64,000 bases of DNA from Brevibacterium moorei (GTDB taxonomy: Bacteria > Actinomycetota > Actinomycetes > Actinomycetales > Brevibacteriaceae): contig NZ_JANIJX010000009.1 in the NCBI RefSeq assembly GCF_024580735.1, forward strand, positions 1 through 64,000, in the 5' to 3' direction. The notes under the pieces were generated by a model. That model ran no database searches. It was not told the DNA's origin and saw only the letters and a program-made list of their open reading frames with translations. Of the stretch, positions 26,288 through 34,481 are shown piece after piece. A program made the translations under genes and the position numbers. Numbering within the stretch: position 1 is the stretch's first letter; each line of letters opens with the position of its first letter.

Positions 26288-27256
26288 ATGAACGACTTTG
26301 TGGAAAGCATCGCCAGCGGAACGATCTCGGCGATCCTAGGCGCACTGTTCGTCGCAGCGCTCCCGCTGGGCAACAAGATGGGTTTCACCCACGAACCGCC
26401 CAGCTCGGGCAAACAGGTCAAGGCGAAGAACAAGGACGGGCAACAGGCCGTCGTCACCGATAACTCGGGAACGGTCGATATCGACCAGACACAGAACCAC
26501 ACGACAATCCAGAGAATCCAGTACAACATCCGGCACTCTGTCGGATATACCAGCGGTGGCCAACCGGGCATGAGCAACGGCATGTTGGCTCTGGTGATTG
26601 TTCTGCTGCTGGTCGCGGCAGCAGCATTCGGACGCTTCTTCATCCCCGTCCTGGGCGGCATGGTTGGTGCGGCGCTCATGCTGACCGTGGTCACCATCCG
26701 GTTCCTGGTGTCCGACCGACGACATGCGAAGAGTCCGCAGACCGCATATGTCGTGGTCGAACTGTGCTTGTCGATCATTGCGACAGTGCTGTTGGGATAC
26801 TTCATCTTCCAGTTCAGCTGGGACGGCAAGACGATGGTCGATGTAGCCAATGCCTTGCACGATGTCACAGTGGTGCCCAGCATCAATGATGGCGTTCTGC
26901 CCTGGATTCTGTCCTTCACTATTGAACCGCCGGCGGAGCTATTCATCCGCGATCCGCAGCTGCTGGTGATGGCCCTGCTCGCACTGGTCGGACTGACAAT
27001 GACTCTGCTTCTCGATGTGAGCGCCGCGTTGTCACTTGTCGGTTGGGACGCCTATAGCCGGATGAGTCAGAGTCTTTCGCGGTTCTCCTGGGTGACTAAA
27101 GCAGCACAGAGCTTTGAGACTACTACTTGGAAGTCTGTCCTGGTTCTGCTGGTCGTGTTCGCGCTGGAGATGGGCTTCCTTTTCGGATTCCCGTCCGTGC
27201 TAGACGGGTCGTTCATCGAAGTGGTGCTGGGGCCGGCGGCGAGTGCTGTCCGGTGA
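26288..27256 (+). CDS. Multi-pass membrane protein of unknown function
   Basis: The 322-residue protein has about six hydrophobic segments (near 10-30, 97-120, 120-140, 152-175, 225-250 and 285-305). Between the first two lies a soluble loop with an N/T/Q-rich stretch, TDNSGTVDIDQTQNHTTIQR. I recognise no named family. GGAAGG lies upstream of ATG 26288. The N/T-rich stretch recalls a similar one in the next gene product (NINNNFTGSSIAAVSQGDHN), so the two may form a unit. Confidence 0.75.
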   Translation: MNDFVESIASGTISAILGALFVAALPLGNKMGFTHEPPSSGKQVKAKNKDGQQAVVTDNSGTVDIDQTQNHTTIQRIQYNIRHSVGYTSGGQPGMSNGMLALVIVLLLVAAAAFGRFFIPVLGGMVGAALMLTVVTIRFLVSDRRHAKSPQTAYVVVELCLSIIATVLLGYFIFQFSWDGKTMVDVANALHDVTVVPSINDGVLPWILSFTIEPPAELFIRDPQLLVMALLALVGLTMTLLLDVSAALSLVGWDAYSRMSQSLSRFSWVTKAAQSFETTTWKSVLVLLVVFALEMGFLFGFPSVLDGSFIEVVLGPAASAVR

Positions 27257-27317
27257 CGGAACAAAGGTCGGCGGAGGGCAGAATCTCCTGTGGCCGCACC
27301 AAGAAGGGTAAGAGAGG

Positions 27318-28169
27318 ATGAAGAAGATGGAAGCGTTGACTCATGAAGCACTGAAGTTGGCAGTCTGGATGGCCGAACACGGGGTGTCCAGTGCCAAGGT
27401 TTCGGACGGTGACCTCGCGCTGGAGAACAAAGCCGCTGCGGAACAGAAACTGTTCGAGCGGGGAGTCGTCTCTGGGGAGAAGGACCTGACCGGTCAGCGT
27501 GATGTGCACCTGAAGCCTGGTCAGGACGTCGTCCTCAGGCGGAAGGCGAATCAGGTCCGACGCGACGAGATCGGACTGGGGATCTTGGCGGTACTTGAGG
27601 AAGACCGAATTGGGGGTTCTGCGGACGAGCTGGCTGCCCATCTGGCGGGTGCTGTCCGCCCAGCCGTCTCTGTGGGCGAATGCGAGCAGGAGGTTCAGGA
27701 ACTGGAAGAAATGGGAATGGTTAAAGTTTTGGCCTCTTGGGGAGTCCCCTTGGTGCGGTCCTCAATCGAGCGGCGTGGCCGCCGGTGTCTGGAATCCGGC
27801 TATGGTCCAGAGGATTTCGACAAAGTGGAAGGAAACCACATGGGAACCAACATCAACAACAACTTCACTGGCAGCAGTATTGCCGCAGTGTCGCAGGGTG
27901 ACCACAACACGTTGAACACTCAGCAGAACGTGAACACTGACCTGCAGACGGCATTGGACATCGTTGCCGGTATTCGCGCAAAGGTGGCCGAGGCGGCACC
28001 CGAACAAGCAGAGCTGGTCGACGGGATCGAAGATGGCCTGAAGACCGGTAAGGGAAAAAAGTTCATCTCAGCACTGGGCACCGGCTTGGCCGGGGCACTC
28101 GGTGGTGAACTGGGGCAGTGGGTGTTCGAGCAGATTCAGACCTTGCTCGCACTCCCACTCTTCGGCTGA
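27318..28169 (+). CDS. Winged-helix-like protein with an N-rich repeat, unknown function
   Basis: The 283-residue soluble protein has an N-terminal half of mixed helices that reads like a winged-helix unit (LGILAVLEEDRIGGSADELAAHLAG...EVQELEEMGMVKVL). A short asparagine-rich stretch follows (TNINNNFTGSSIAAVSQGDH, about 176-195), then a helical tail ending in a glycine-rich amphipathic region (FISALGTGLAGALGGELGQW). Similar N-rich segments occur in many unannotated actinobacterial proteins, some near conflict systems. An ATG at 27327 is an alternative start. It follows the membrane-protein gene by 61 bases and ends the plus-strand island. Confidence 0.72.
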   Translation: MKKMEALTHEALKLAVWMAEHGVSSAKVSDGDLALENKAAAEQKLFERGVVSGEKDLTGQRDVHLKPGQDVVLRRKANQVRRDEIGLGILAVLEEDRIGGSADELAAHLAGAVRPAVSVGECEQEVQELEEMGMVKVLASWGVPLVRSSIERRGRRCLESGYGPEDFDKVEGNHMGTNINNNFTGSSIAAVSQGDHNTLNTQQNVNTDLQTALDIVAGIRAKVAEAAPEQAELVDGIEDGLKTGKGKKFISALGTGLAGALGGELGQWVFEQIQTLLALPLFG

Positions 28170-28254
28170 AGTACCCGACTTTCAGGGCAACGCTTGACTA
28201 GCTAGGCGCTCGACCGCATGCTCATACCAGTCACCCGTTACGACGGGACAGGAA

Positions 28255-28298
28255 GAAAGCCTCAGGCACCAGTAGGACGATTGGTGCCTGAGGCTTTC
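28255..28298. terminator. Bidirectional terminator-like hairpin, 17-bp stem
   Basis: GAAAGCCTCAGGCACCA and its exact complement flank a ten-base loop. The A and T bases at the stem edges give short A/T tracts on both strands, as in bidirectional intrinsic terminators. It follows the winged-helix-like gene by 86 bases. Confidence 0.75.
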
Positions 28299-28546
28299 GT
28301 CGTTACCGCTAGTTTTAAGAGGCCAGACAGATCGCCGACCACCAGGCGATTGGAAACGTGTGCCCGGCGGGGGCCGTGCGGGCATAGGCGGTTCCTCCGA
28401 TGAACCTGAGTCTTAAAAAGACTTAAAAAACTTAAAATTCTAGCAGTGGATCGGCGGTTTGGGCCTGCCGGCGTGCCGGTTTCGAGGCTTTGGAACCAGC
28501 GGCGGCTCATTCCCGTCCGTGCGGCCAATTGCGTTCAACGGTATAG

Positions 28547-28590
28547 GCGCATGATGCTGCGCTTTCCTATGGAAGCGCAGCATCATGCGC
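28547..28590. terminator. Hairpin with perfect 18-bp stem before the acyl-CoA ligase stop
   Basis: GCGCATGATGCTGCGCTT and its exact complement surround the eight-base loop TCCTATGG. It lies 44 bases beyond the stop of the minus-strand ligase gene, so it probably ends that operon. Confidence 0.7.
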
Positions 28591-28633
28591 TTGCGATGAC
28601 CGGCCGGCGCTCCCGCCTCGCCGGGACAGCCCG

Positions 28634-30343
28634 CTACTGATCCCGCAGCACCCGGCGCAGGATCTTGCCGGTGGCGGTCTTCGGCAGCTCGTCCACGACC
28701 TCGACCTGGCGTGGGTACTTATAGGCCGACATGTGCTCCTTGCCGTAGGCCACGATCTCCTCCGGCGTCGCAGTCGTCCCGGCCTTCAGGGCCACGAAGG
28801 CCTTGACCGTCTCCCCGCGGTACTCGTCGGGCACGCCGACGACCGCGACCTCGGACACGGCCGGATGACCGTAGAGCACATCCTCGACCTCGCGCGGCCA
28901 CACCTTGTAGCCCGAGGCGTTGATCATGTCCTTCTTCCGGTCCACCAGGTAGAACCAGCCGTCGGCGTCCTTGAACCCGATGTCCCCGGTCTTCAACATT
29001 CCGTCGTGGAAGGTTGTCGCATTGGCGTCCGGCCGGTTCCAATAGCCCGGGATGATCTGCGGGCCCGCTGCCGCCAGCTCACCATAGGTGCCGTCGGGCA
29101 CAGGGTTGCCGTCGTCGTCGAGCACCTTCACGGTCGTATCGTAGATCGCCTTGCCCAGTGCCAGCGCACCCGATTCCGGATCCACCGGTGCCCGCTCGCC
29201 CTGTGGCACGGCGACCACGGGCGATGCCGTTTCGCTCATTCCGAAGGCCCCGTGGATGTACGCTCCGAAGATCCCCTCCAGCCGATCCTGCAGTGCAGGG
29301 GCGATCGGCGCCCCGCCCGAATACAGGACCTTGAAGGACGCGAAGTCCGGGGAGGGTCCACCATCGGCACCCGCCTGCACCTGCGGGCAATCCGCCAGGG
29401 CCATGAGCGCTGTGATCGCACCGATCGTGAACACCGGCTGCCACCGGCGTACCGATTCGAGCATGACCTCGGGCTGGAACCGGTGGCTGAGCACCACCGG
29501 CGCACCGATCCGAATCGCCAGGGTGATGTGCCCGACCAGCCCCGTGATGTGGAACAGCGGAGCGATGCCGAGGATCGGCTCACCGGCCTGCAAGCCCGTG
29601 AACCCGACATAGGACTCCGAATTGAAGGTCAGGTTCCCGTGCGTGTTCATCGCACCCTTGGGCTTGCCCGTAGTGCCCGAGGTGTAGGACAGTACCGCGA
29701 CCGACTCGCCCGTCAGGCCCGGGTCGGGCAGCTCGCCGCCGGGTGCGGCGGCCACAGGGCCGGGGGCGACCTCGACCACGGCAACGCGCTCGCAGTCACC
29801 GGCGCCGGGCAGGTCCAACTCGACACCCAGACCTTCGGGCAGTGCGACCTCGGTGATCGGGGGAACCGAACCGGCGGGAGCGTCGGTGCCCAGCGGCGAC
29901 CAGGCGCGGTGCGCGCCGATCAGCGCGAACTCGACGGCGGTATCGCCCACCACTCCGGCGGCCACGGACTCCCACAGGTCGGGGATAGTGACCAGGGCCT
30001 TGGCCCCGGAATCCTCCAGATGGTAGCGCAGCTCATGGGCGGTGTTCATCGGGTTGATCGGCACCATCACGCCGCCCACCCGCCAGATCGCGACCAGGGC
30101 CAGCAGGAACAGCGGATCGTTCTGCAGATACAGCGCAACCCGATCGCCCCTGCTGACGCCGCGGCGGTGGAGCTCGGCGGCGATGACCCGCACGCGGGCA
30201 TCGGCCTGCGCGAAGGTGAGCGTGTCCTCGAAGGAGTGGATGAACGGACGCTCGCCGTGTTCTGCCACGGTCGCATCCCACATGGCCGGCATGGTGTCGT
30301 GCGGCGGTTCGAGGTGCGTGGAGAACGGAAGCGTCGCACCCAT
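28634..30343 (-). CDS. Acyl-CoA ligase / AMP-dependent synthetase
   Basis: The 569-residue enzyme activates a carboxylic acid to its CoA thioester through an acyl-adenylate. The family core motifs are all present: the P-loop LSYTSGTTGKPKGA, GELAAAGPQIIPGYWN, TGDIGFKDADGWFYLVDRKKDMI, and the C-terminal catalytic lysine in PKTATGKILRR. The ATG at 30343 shares one base with the cyclase stop (TGATG); a much longer upstream reading lies inside the cyclase gene. The acid chain type cannot be read; medium- or long-chain fatty acids or aromatic acids are possible. Confidence 0.9.
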   Translation of the reverse strand: MGATLPFSTHLEPPHDTMPAMWDATVAEHGERPFIHSFEDTLTFAQADARVRVIAAELHRRGVSRGDRVALYLQNDPLFLLALVAIWRVGGVMVPINPMNTAHELRYHLEDSGAKALVTIPDLWESVAAGVVGDTAVEFALIGAHRAWSPLGTDAPAGSVPPITEVALPEGLGVELDLPGAGDCERVAVVEVAPGPVAAAPGGELPDPGLTGESVAVLSYTSGTTGKPKGAMNTHGNLTFNSESYVGFTGLQAGEPILGIAPLFHITGLVGHITLAIRIGAPVVLSHRFQPEVMLESVRRWQPVFTIGAITALMALADCPQVQAGADGGPSPDFASFKVLYSGGAPIAPALQDRLEGIFGAYIHGAFGMSETASPVVAVPQGERAPVDPESGALALGKAIYDTTVKVLDDDGNPVPDGTYGELAAAGPQIIPGYWNRPDANATTFHDGMLKTGDIGFKDADGWFYLVDRKKDMINASGYKVWPREVEDVLYGHPAVSEVAVVGVPDEYRGETVKAFVALKAGTTATPEEIVAYGKEHMSAYKYPRQVEVVDELPKTATGKILRRVLRDQ

Positions 30344-31311
30344 CAGCGGATCGCCACCGGGTTGACAGGGGAGCCCGAGGCACGGTTGATCTTCAGCGGG
30401 GCCGCAACGTAGAAGAAGTCCCACTTGCCGTCCGCGGCGCAGGCCGCCGCCAGCTTCTCCAGGTCGCAGATCTCGGAGAAGACCACGCCCAGATTGCGCA
30501 TCAGCGCATTGTGCAGGGTCAGGGATACCCCGGTGTCCGGGTCGGTGGTGACCTCGTTGCCGATCAGGTCGGTGACCAGGTTGGGGATCTCCATGTCCTG
30601 GAACCACTGGACGAGTTCGGGGGAGTACTGCAGGCCCGGCTCGCAGAAGTCCTCGTAGAAGGCGTCGCCCTGTTCGAAGAACAGCTGCAGGTGGTTGGTG
30701 CGGATGACCAGGATGTCGTGCTTCTCAATGGTCACGCCCTGCTGTGCAGCCGCGGCCATCAGGTCGTTGTGGTCGAAGGTCTTGCGTGCCGGCAGGGCGT
30801 CGACGCCGAAGTAGCGGGCCATGTCGATGAGCACACCGCGTCCGGCCACGCCGCGTTCGGCGATGGGTTCGACGCTGGCCTTGTCCAGGCCGCCCACGGT
30901 GGTGCGGGCGTCGTAGCCGTTGTAGATCTTCCCGCCGTACCAGACATGGCCCAGCGCGTCGTACTGCGTGGAGCCCTGCAGGAAGGCGTGCATGGTGTCG
31001 TCGGCGTAGTGCAGGCCGCCGGGGAACTGGGGTGCGCCCTCGCCGTCCCAGCTGGCTTCGTCCCACACCATTTCAACGGTGGCGGGTTCGCGGCCGGGCC
31101 ACACGGGGTCGCCCTTGGGATCGCCGATCAGGCGCTGCAGGGTGAACAGGTCGCCGGAGTTCACGGACTTGATGCCGCGCAGGACCTCGGCGTTGGTCAG
31201 GTAGTTCAGAGAGCCGACCTGGTCGTCCGGTCCCCACTTGCCCCAGTTGGTGGGTGAGTCGGCCAGTAGTTCGGTCAGCTCGGGTGCTTTCTTGGTGCTA
31301 TCGGTCATCAT
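30343..31311 (-). CDS. Cyclase-family hydrolase (kynurenine-formamidase-like fold)
   Basis: The 322-residue protein belongs to the metal-dependent cyclase family (PF04199 type), which hydrolyses amide or lactone-like bonds. The metal region reads GSTQYDALGHVWYGG in place of the more common HxGTHxDxxxH, a variant seen in one branch. The last third has VTDLIGNEVTTDPDTGVSLTLHNALMRNLG, also family-typical. GAAAGGGG precedes the double ATG at 31311/31308. It is translationally coupled to the acyl-CoA ligase, which may activate the acid it releases. The palindrome at 31393-31408 lies 82 bases upstream. Confidence 0.85.
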   Translation of the reverse strand: MMTDSTKKAPELTELLADSPTNWGKWGPDDQVGSLNYLTNAEVLRGIKSVNSGDLFTLQRLIGDPKGDPVWPGREPATVEMVWDEASWDGEGAPQFPGGLHYADDTMHAFLQGSTQYDALGHVWYGGKIYNGYDARTTVGGLDKASVEPIAERGVAGRGVLIDMARYFGVDALPARKTFDHNDLMAAAAQQGVTIEKHDILVIRTNHLQLFFEQGDAFYEDFCEPGLQYSPELVQWFQDMEIPNLVTDLIGNEVTTDPDTGVSLTLHNALMRNLGVVFSEICDLEKLAAACAADGKWDFFYVAAPLKINRASGSPVNPVAIR

Positions 31312-31392
31312 CGACCCCTTTCGGACAACGTCGTCGTTATCTGTGCACTTCCGGATTCGGGCAGTTCGTCTTCGAAACAGCCTTCAAACCGG

Positions 31393-31408
31393 CCGAACGT
31401 ACGTTCGG
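31393..31408. promoter_or_regulatory. Perfect 16-bp palindrome, TetR-type operator
   Basis: CCGAACGTACGTTCGG is a perfect inverted repeat between the cyclase start (31311, minus) and the HPP gene end (31484). Its size and GAACGTACGTTC core suit TetR-family repressors of acyl-CoA or aromatic catabolism. No TetR gene lies next to it, so the regulator would be encoded elsewhere. Confidence 0.6.
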
Positions 31409-31483
31409 TGTTTAGACACTAACAAGAGATGGGCGGCTTTGGGAAGTGATGGCATGTGGCGGGGCGGTGGAGAACCGTTTGGC

Positions 31484-31972
31484 CTATGCGGTCCTTCGCC
31501 TGGCCAGGAATGCCCGGTAGGCGGCACCTGCGGCTGCCAGAACCACTGCGCCCACCAGGACGGGCAGCAGCAGATACGACCAACCGGCGCCGGCGGTGAT
31601 GACGACGATGGGGGTCCCGCAGGCCGGAGGATGGGCGATCCGCAGCAGTCCCATCGTGGCGATGGACAGGGTGATCGCGATGGCGATCGCCCACCAGGCG
31701 TGTGGCAGGAGGAAACGGACGGCCAGTCCGATGACGGTCGCACTCAGATGCCCGCCCAAGACGTTGATGGGCCGTGCCAGGGGAGAATCCGGGACGAGGA
31801 AGATCAGTGCCGCCGAGGACCCGAAGGCCGCCGCCAGCAGGGGTTGACCGGTGAGGGTGGCGAGTAGTCCCAAGCCGGCGATGATGATTCCCGCACCGAG
31901 CGCACCCGAGACGACCTGGAACGGGGAGACCGGGGGTTGGGTGCGGGTGATGAGAGTGCGCCAGGTGCTCAC
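31484..31972 (-). CDS. HPP-family integral membrane protein
   Basis: The 162-residue protein has four to five hydrophobic segments and the family signature AHPPACGTPIV between them, after which the HPP family is named. Characterised members have been linked to nitrite or other small-ion transport, but function in this branch is unknown. A short N-terminal stretch precedes the first helix. It stands alone between the cyclase operon and the divergent OFA transporter, about 118 bases apart at their starts. Confidence 0.8.
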   Translation of the reverse strand: MSTWRTLITRTQPPVSPFQVVSGALGAGIIIAGLGLLATLTGQPLLAAAFGSSAALIFLVPDSPLARPINVLGGHLSATVIGLAVRFLLPHAWWAIAIAITLSIATMGLLRIAHPPACGTPIVVITAGAGWSYLLLPVLVGAVVLAAAGAAYRAFLARRRTA

Positions 31973-32090
31973 CGGGATGTCCTTTCAAGCGATGCGTTTA
32001 ACACCGTAGCCCAGTCATTGTCACCTCCGGCTATGATCGGGCTGTTCGGACGCCATCCCCAGTGACCTCGGAAAGGTCAGTATCCTCCTT

Positions 32091-33626
32091 ATGCACTCCA
32101 CGTCCCCCCTGACCCGCTCGCGCCCCGGTATCCTCGACCGCGAGGCGATCGTCGCCCCACTGCGCTTCAATCGCTGGCTGATCCCGGCGGCGGTACTCGC
32201 CATTCACCTGTGCATCGGCCAGGTCTATGCGCTGAGCGTGTTCAAAGCGCCGTTCATGGACCGCTTCGCCGCGGGCGAGGTCGCGGTCGGCTGGGTCTTC
32301 TCCGTGGCCATCGCGATGCTCGGGATCTCCGCTGCGATCGGTGGTACCTGGGTGGAGCGGGCGGGCCCGCGCAAGGCCATGGTGGTTGCAGGTGTGTTCT
32401 GGGTGGTGGGCTTCGGGGTGGCCACTCTGGGGATCGTCACGGGACAGTTGTGGCTGCTGTATCTGGGGTATGGGGTGATCGGCGGGATCGGTCTGGGGAT
32501 CGGTTACATCTCGCCGGTGTCCACGCTGATGAAGTGGTTCCCCGACCGGCCCGGTCTGGCCACCGGTTTGGCGATCATGGGCTTCGGCGGGGGTGCGCTG
32601 ATCGCCAGTCCTTTGTCGAACTCGTTGATGAGCATCTTCGGTGGGGGCGGCGCCCCGGAGCAGTTGGCCGCCGGTGCGGCACCGACCTTCGGGACTCTGG
32701 CGCTGATCTATGCGGTGGCGATCGCGGTGGGCGCTTTCGTGATCCGCCTGCCGCACCCTGACTGGCATCCGGAGCATTGGGATCCGGCCCGCGTCGCCGC
32801 GCACAAGGTGGCGACCACGGGGCAGGTGTCCGTGTCCCGGGCGATGCGCACTCCACAGTTCTGGTTCTTGTGGATCGTACTGTTCACCAACGTCACCGCC
32901 GGGATTGGGATCCTGGAGAACGCCGCGCCGATGGTGCAGGGCTTCTTCTCCCAGATCACACCTGCCGCGGCGGCCGGTTTCGTGGGTCTGCTGTCGATCG
33001 CGAATATGGTCGGCCGGTTCGTCTGGTCGACCGCCTCGGACTATATGGGCAGGCGGAATGCCTACACGCTGTATTTGGGCGCGGGCATTCTGATGTACCT
33101 GTGTGTGGCCCTGTTCGGTGGGGCCAATATCGTCCTCTTCGTCGCGGCCTCCATGCTCATCCTGTCCTTCTACGGCGGGGGTTTCGCCGCGGCTCCGGCG
33201 TATTTGAAGGACCTGTTCGGTACCTATCAGGTGGGTGCGATCCATGGCCGGCTGCTCACCGCGTGGTCGGCCGCTGGCGTGGTGGGTCCGCTGATTGTCA
33301 ATACGGTTATCGAGTCGCGCACCCGGGCGGGCGCGACGGGGCCGGCCGTGTACACCCTGTCCATGGGCATTATGGTCGGGCTCCTGGCGGTGGGCTTCGT
33401 GGCGAACCTGCTAATCGGCAAGGTCGCCGATAAGTACCGTGCAGAGCCGGCCGAGGTCGAGGCCGCCCTGGTGCACGAGTCCAATGCCTCCGGTGGGGAC
33501 TCGCCCATGCTGTCGACCGGGGGCTTCTACCATGTGGCGGCCTATGCGCTGACCGGCGTGGTGATCGTCGGCCTGCTCTATGCGCTGGTCCAGACCGTGA
33601 TCAAGGCATCCGCGCTGTTCGTGTGA
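32091..33626 (+). CDS. MFS transporter, OFA (oxalate/formate antiporter-like) family
   Basis: The 511-residue protein has about twelve membrane helices plus one more near the C-terminus. The N-terminal NRWLIPAAVLAIHLCIGQVYALSVFK stretch is diagnostic of the OFA family, which moves small carboxylates. The loops carry DYMGRRNA and FPDRPGLATGLAIMGFGGGAL motifs. The extra C-terminal helix (GGFYHVAAYALTGVVIVGLLYALV) is found in some actinobacterial members. No partner gene reveals the substrate. A very strong bidirectional terminator follows ten bases after the stop. Confidence 0.88.
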   Translation: MHSTSPLTRSRPGILDREAIVAPLRFNRWLIPAAVLAIHLCIGQVYALSVFKAPFMDRFAAGEVAVGWVFSVAIAMLGISAAIGGTWVERAGPRKAMVVAGVFWVVGFGVATLGIVTGQLWLLYLGYGVIGGIGLGIGYISPVSTLMKWFPDRPGLATGLAIMGFGGGALIASPLSNSLMSIFGGGGAPEQLAAGAAPTFGTLALIYAVAIAVGAFVIRLPHPDWHPEHWDPARVAAHKVATTGQVSVSRAMRTPQFWFLWIVLFTNVTAGIGILENAAPMVQGFFSQITPAAAAGFVGLLSIANMVGRFVWSTASDYMGRRNAYTLYLGAGILMYLCVALFGGANIVLFVAASMLILSFYGGGFAAAPAYLKDLFGTYQVGAIHGRLLTAWSAAGVVGPLIVNTVIESRTRAGATGPAVYTLSMGIMVGLLAVGFVANLLIGKVADKYRAEPAEVEAALVHESNASGGDSPMLSTGGFYHVAAYALTGVVIVGLLYALVQTVIKASALFV

Positions 33627-33636
33627 GGGGCGGAAC

Positions 33637-33689
33637 ACCGACCAAAGTGCTGGCAGGACCCCTGGGGTCCTGCCAGCACTTTGGTCGGT
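33637..33689. terminator. Perfect 26-bp inverted repeat between convergent genes
   Basis: The arms at 33637-33662 and 33664-33689 are exact complements around a single central base (ACCGACCAAAGTGCTGGC begins the left arm). It lies between the OFA gene stop and the convergent enoyl-CoA hydratase stop and should end transcription from both sides. Confidence 0.85.
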
Positions 33690-33695
33690 CGTGGC

Positions 33696-34478
33696 TTAGC
33701 GACCAGACCACTCATAGGATTGCTTGGTCAGGAATGCTTCGACTGCGTGCGCGAAGTCGGCACTGCCGTACACCGCCGATACGACATCTGAATCATTCGG
33801 CTCCGCTGATTCTGCAGCCGAGGTCTGTGCAGCCTTCAGTCGCCGCAAGTTCTCTTTGATGGACCACTGGGTCAGGGGTGCTAGGTGGGAAATCCGGTGT
33901 TCGTACTCGTCCTGTAGTTCGTCAAGATTCTCGCTCACCTCCGTAAGGAACCCACAGGCAAGCGCTTCCTCGGCTCGCACAGCCCGGGCCCCGATGAGCA
34001 TGGAGCGGACGCGCGACTCTCCGAAGCCCTGGACGAGCACATCCAATGTCGTCGTATTGAGTGTGTTGCCGAGTGTGCGGGCGATCGGAACGGCGAAACT
34101 GGCCCGAGGATTCCCAACGCGGACATCTGCACATGCGGCAAGGCCCAGACCACCTCCAACGCAGTGTCCGTCGATGAATGCGAGAAGGGGTTTCCGCATC
34201 ATCGCAAGCCGTGACAAGGTATCGGCGATCGTCTGCTCGTACGCTATGCCGTCTTCTCCCGTGAATCCGCGGAACTGCGCGATGTCTGTGCCGGCGACAA
34301 AGGCCTTTCCCCCGGCGCCGCGCATCGACACCGCGCGAATTTTCGGATCCGCATCGGCTCTTTCACAAGCCTCCAGTAGACCTGCGTACATGTCCGAGGT
34401 CATGGCATTCCTGGCTTCGGGACGGTTGAAGACAACTCGAAGTACCGAATCGTGAACGTCGACTTCCAAATCTGCCAT
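33696..34478 (-). CDS. Enoyl-CoA hydratase/isomerase (crotonase) family protein
   Basis: The 260-residue protein has the crotonase fold. The oxyanion-hole segments GKAFVAGTDIAQF and DGHCVGGGLGLAACADVRVG are clear. The second helix region, NPRASFAVPIARTLGN, has isoleucine where hydratases usually carry the second catalytic glutamate, so it may be an isomerase or act on an unusual substrate. It starts three bases after the CoA-transferase stop, giving a two-gene operon that is divergent from the GntR regulator. Confidence 0.85.
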   Translation of the reverse strand: MADLEVDVHDSVLRVVFNRPEARNAMTSDMYAGLLEACERADADPKIRAVSMRGAGGKAFVAGTDIAQFRGFTGEDGIAYEQTIADTLSRLAMMRKPLLAFIDGHCVGGGLGLAACADVRVGNPRASFAVPIARTLGNTLNTTTLDVLVQGFGESRVRSMLIGARAVRAEEALACGFLTEVSENLDELQDEYEHRISHLAPLTQWSIKENLRRLKAAQTSAAESAEPNDSDVVSAVYGSADFAHAVEAFLTKQSYEWSGR

Positions 34479-34481
34479 GGG

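Larger units (their letters stand above)
28170..28633. other. Gene-free stretch with hairpins and a CTTAAAA repeat
   Basis: This 464-base gap separates two convergent genes. It holds two strong hairpins (listed separately) and, at 28412-28438, three CTTAAAA units spaced nine to ten bases apart in a short AT-rich tract. A short minus-strand reading starting MAARTGMSRRWFQSLETGTP (28262-28528) looks faintly like an HTH remnant but runs through a hairpin and lacks a ribosome site. No tRNA or attachment site was recognised. Confidence 0.5.

Noticed and set aside
28262..28528. Short minus-strand reading with an HTH-like MAARTGMSRRWFQSLETG start
   Set aside because: No ribosome site, only weak resemblance, and it crosses a strong terminator hairpin.
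28733..30412. Long plus-strand reading opposite the acyl-CoA ligase
   Set aside because: The minus strand has all ligase core motifs; the plus reading is compositional noise.
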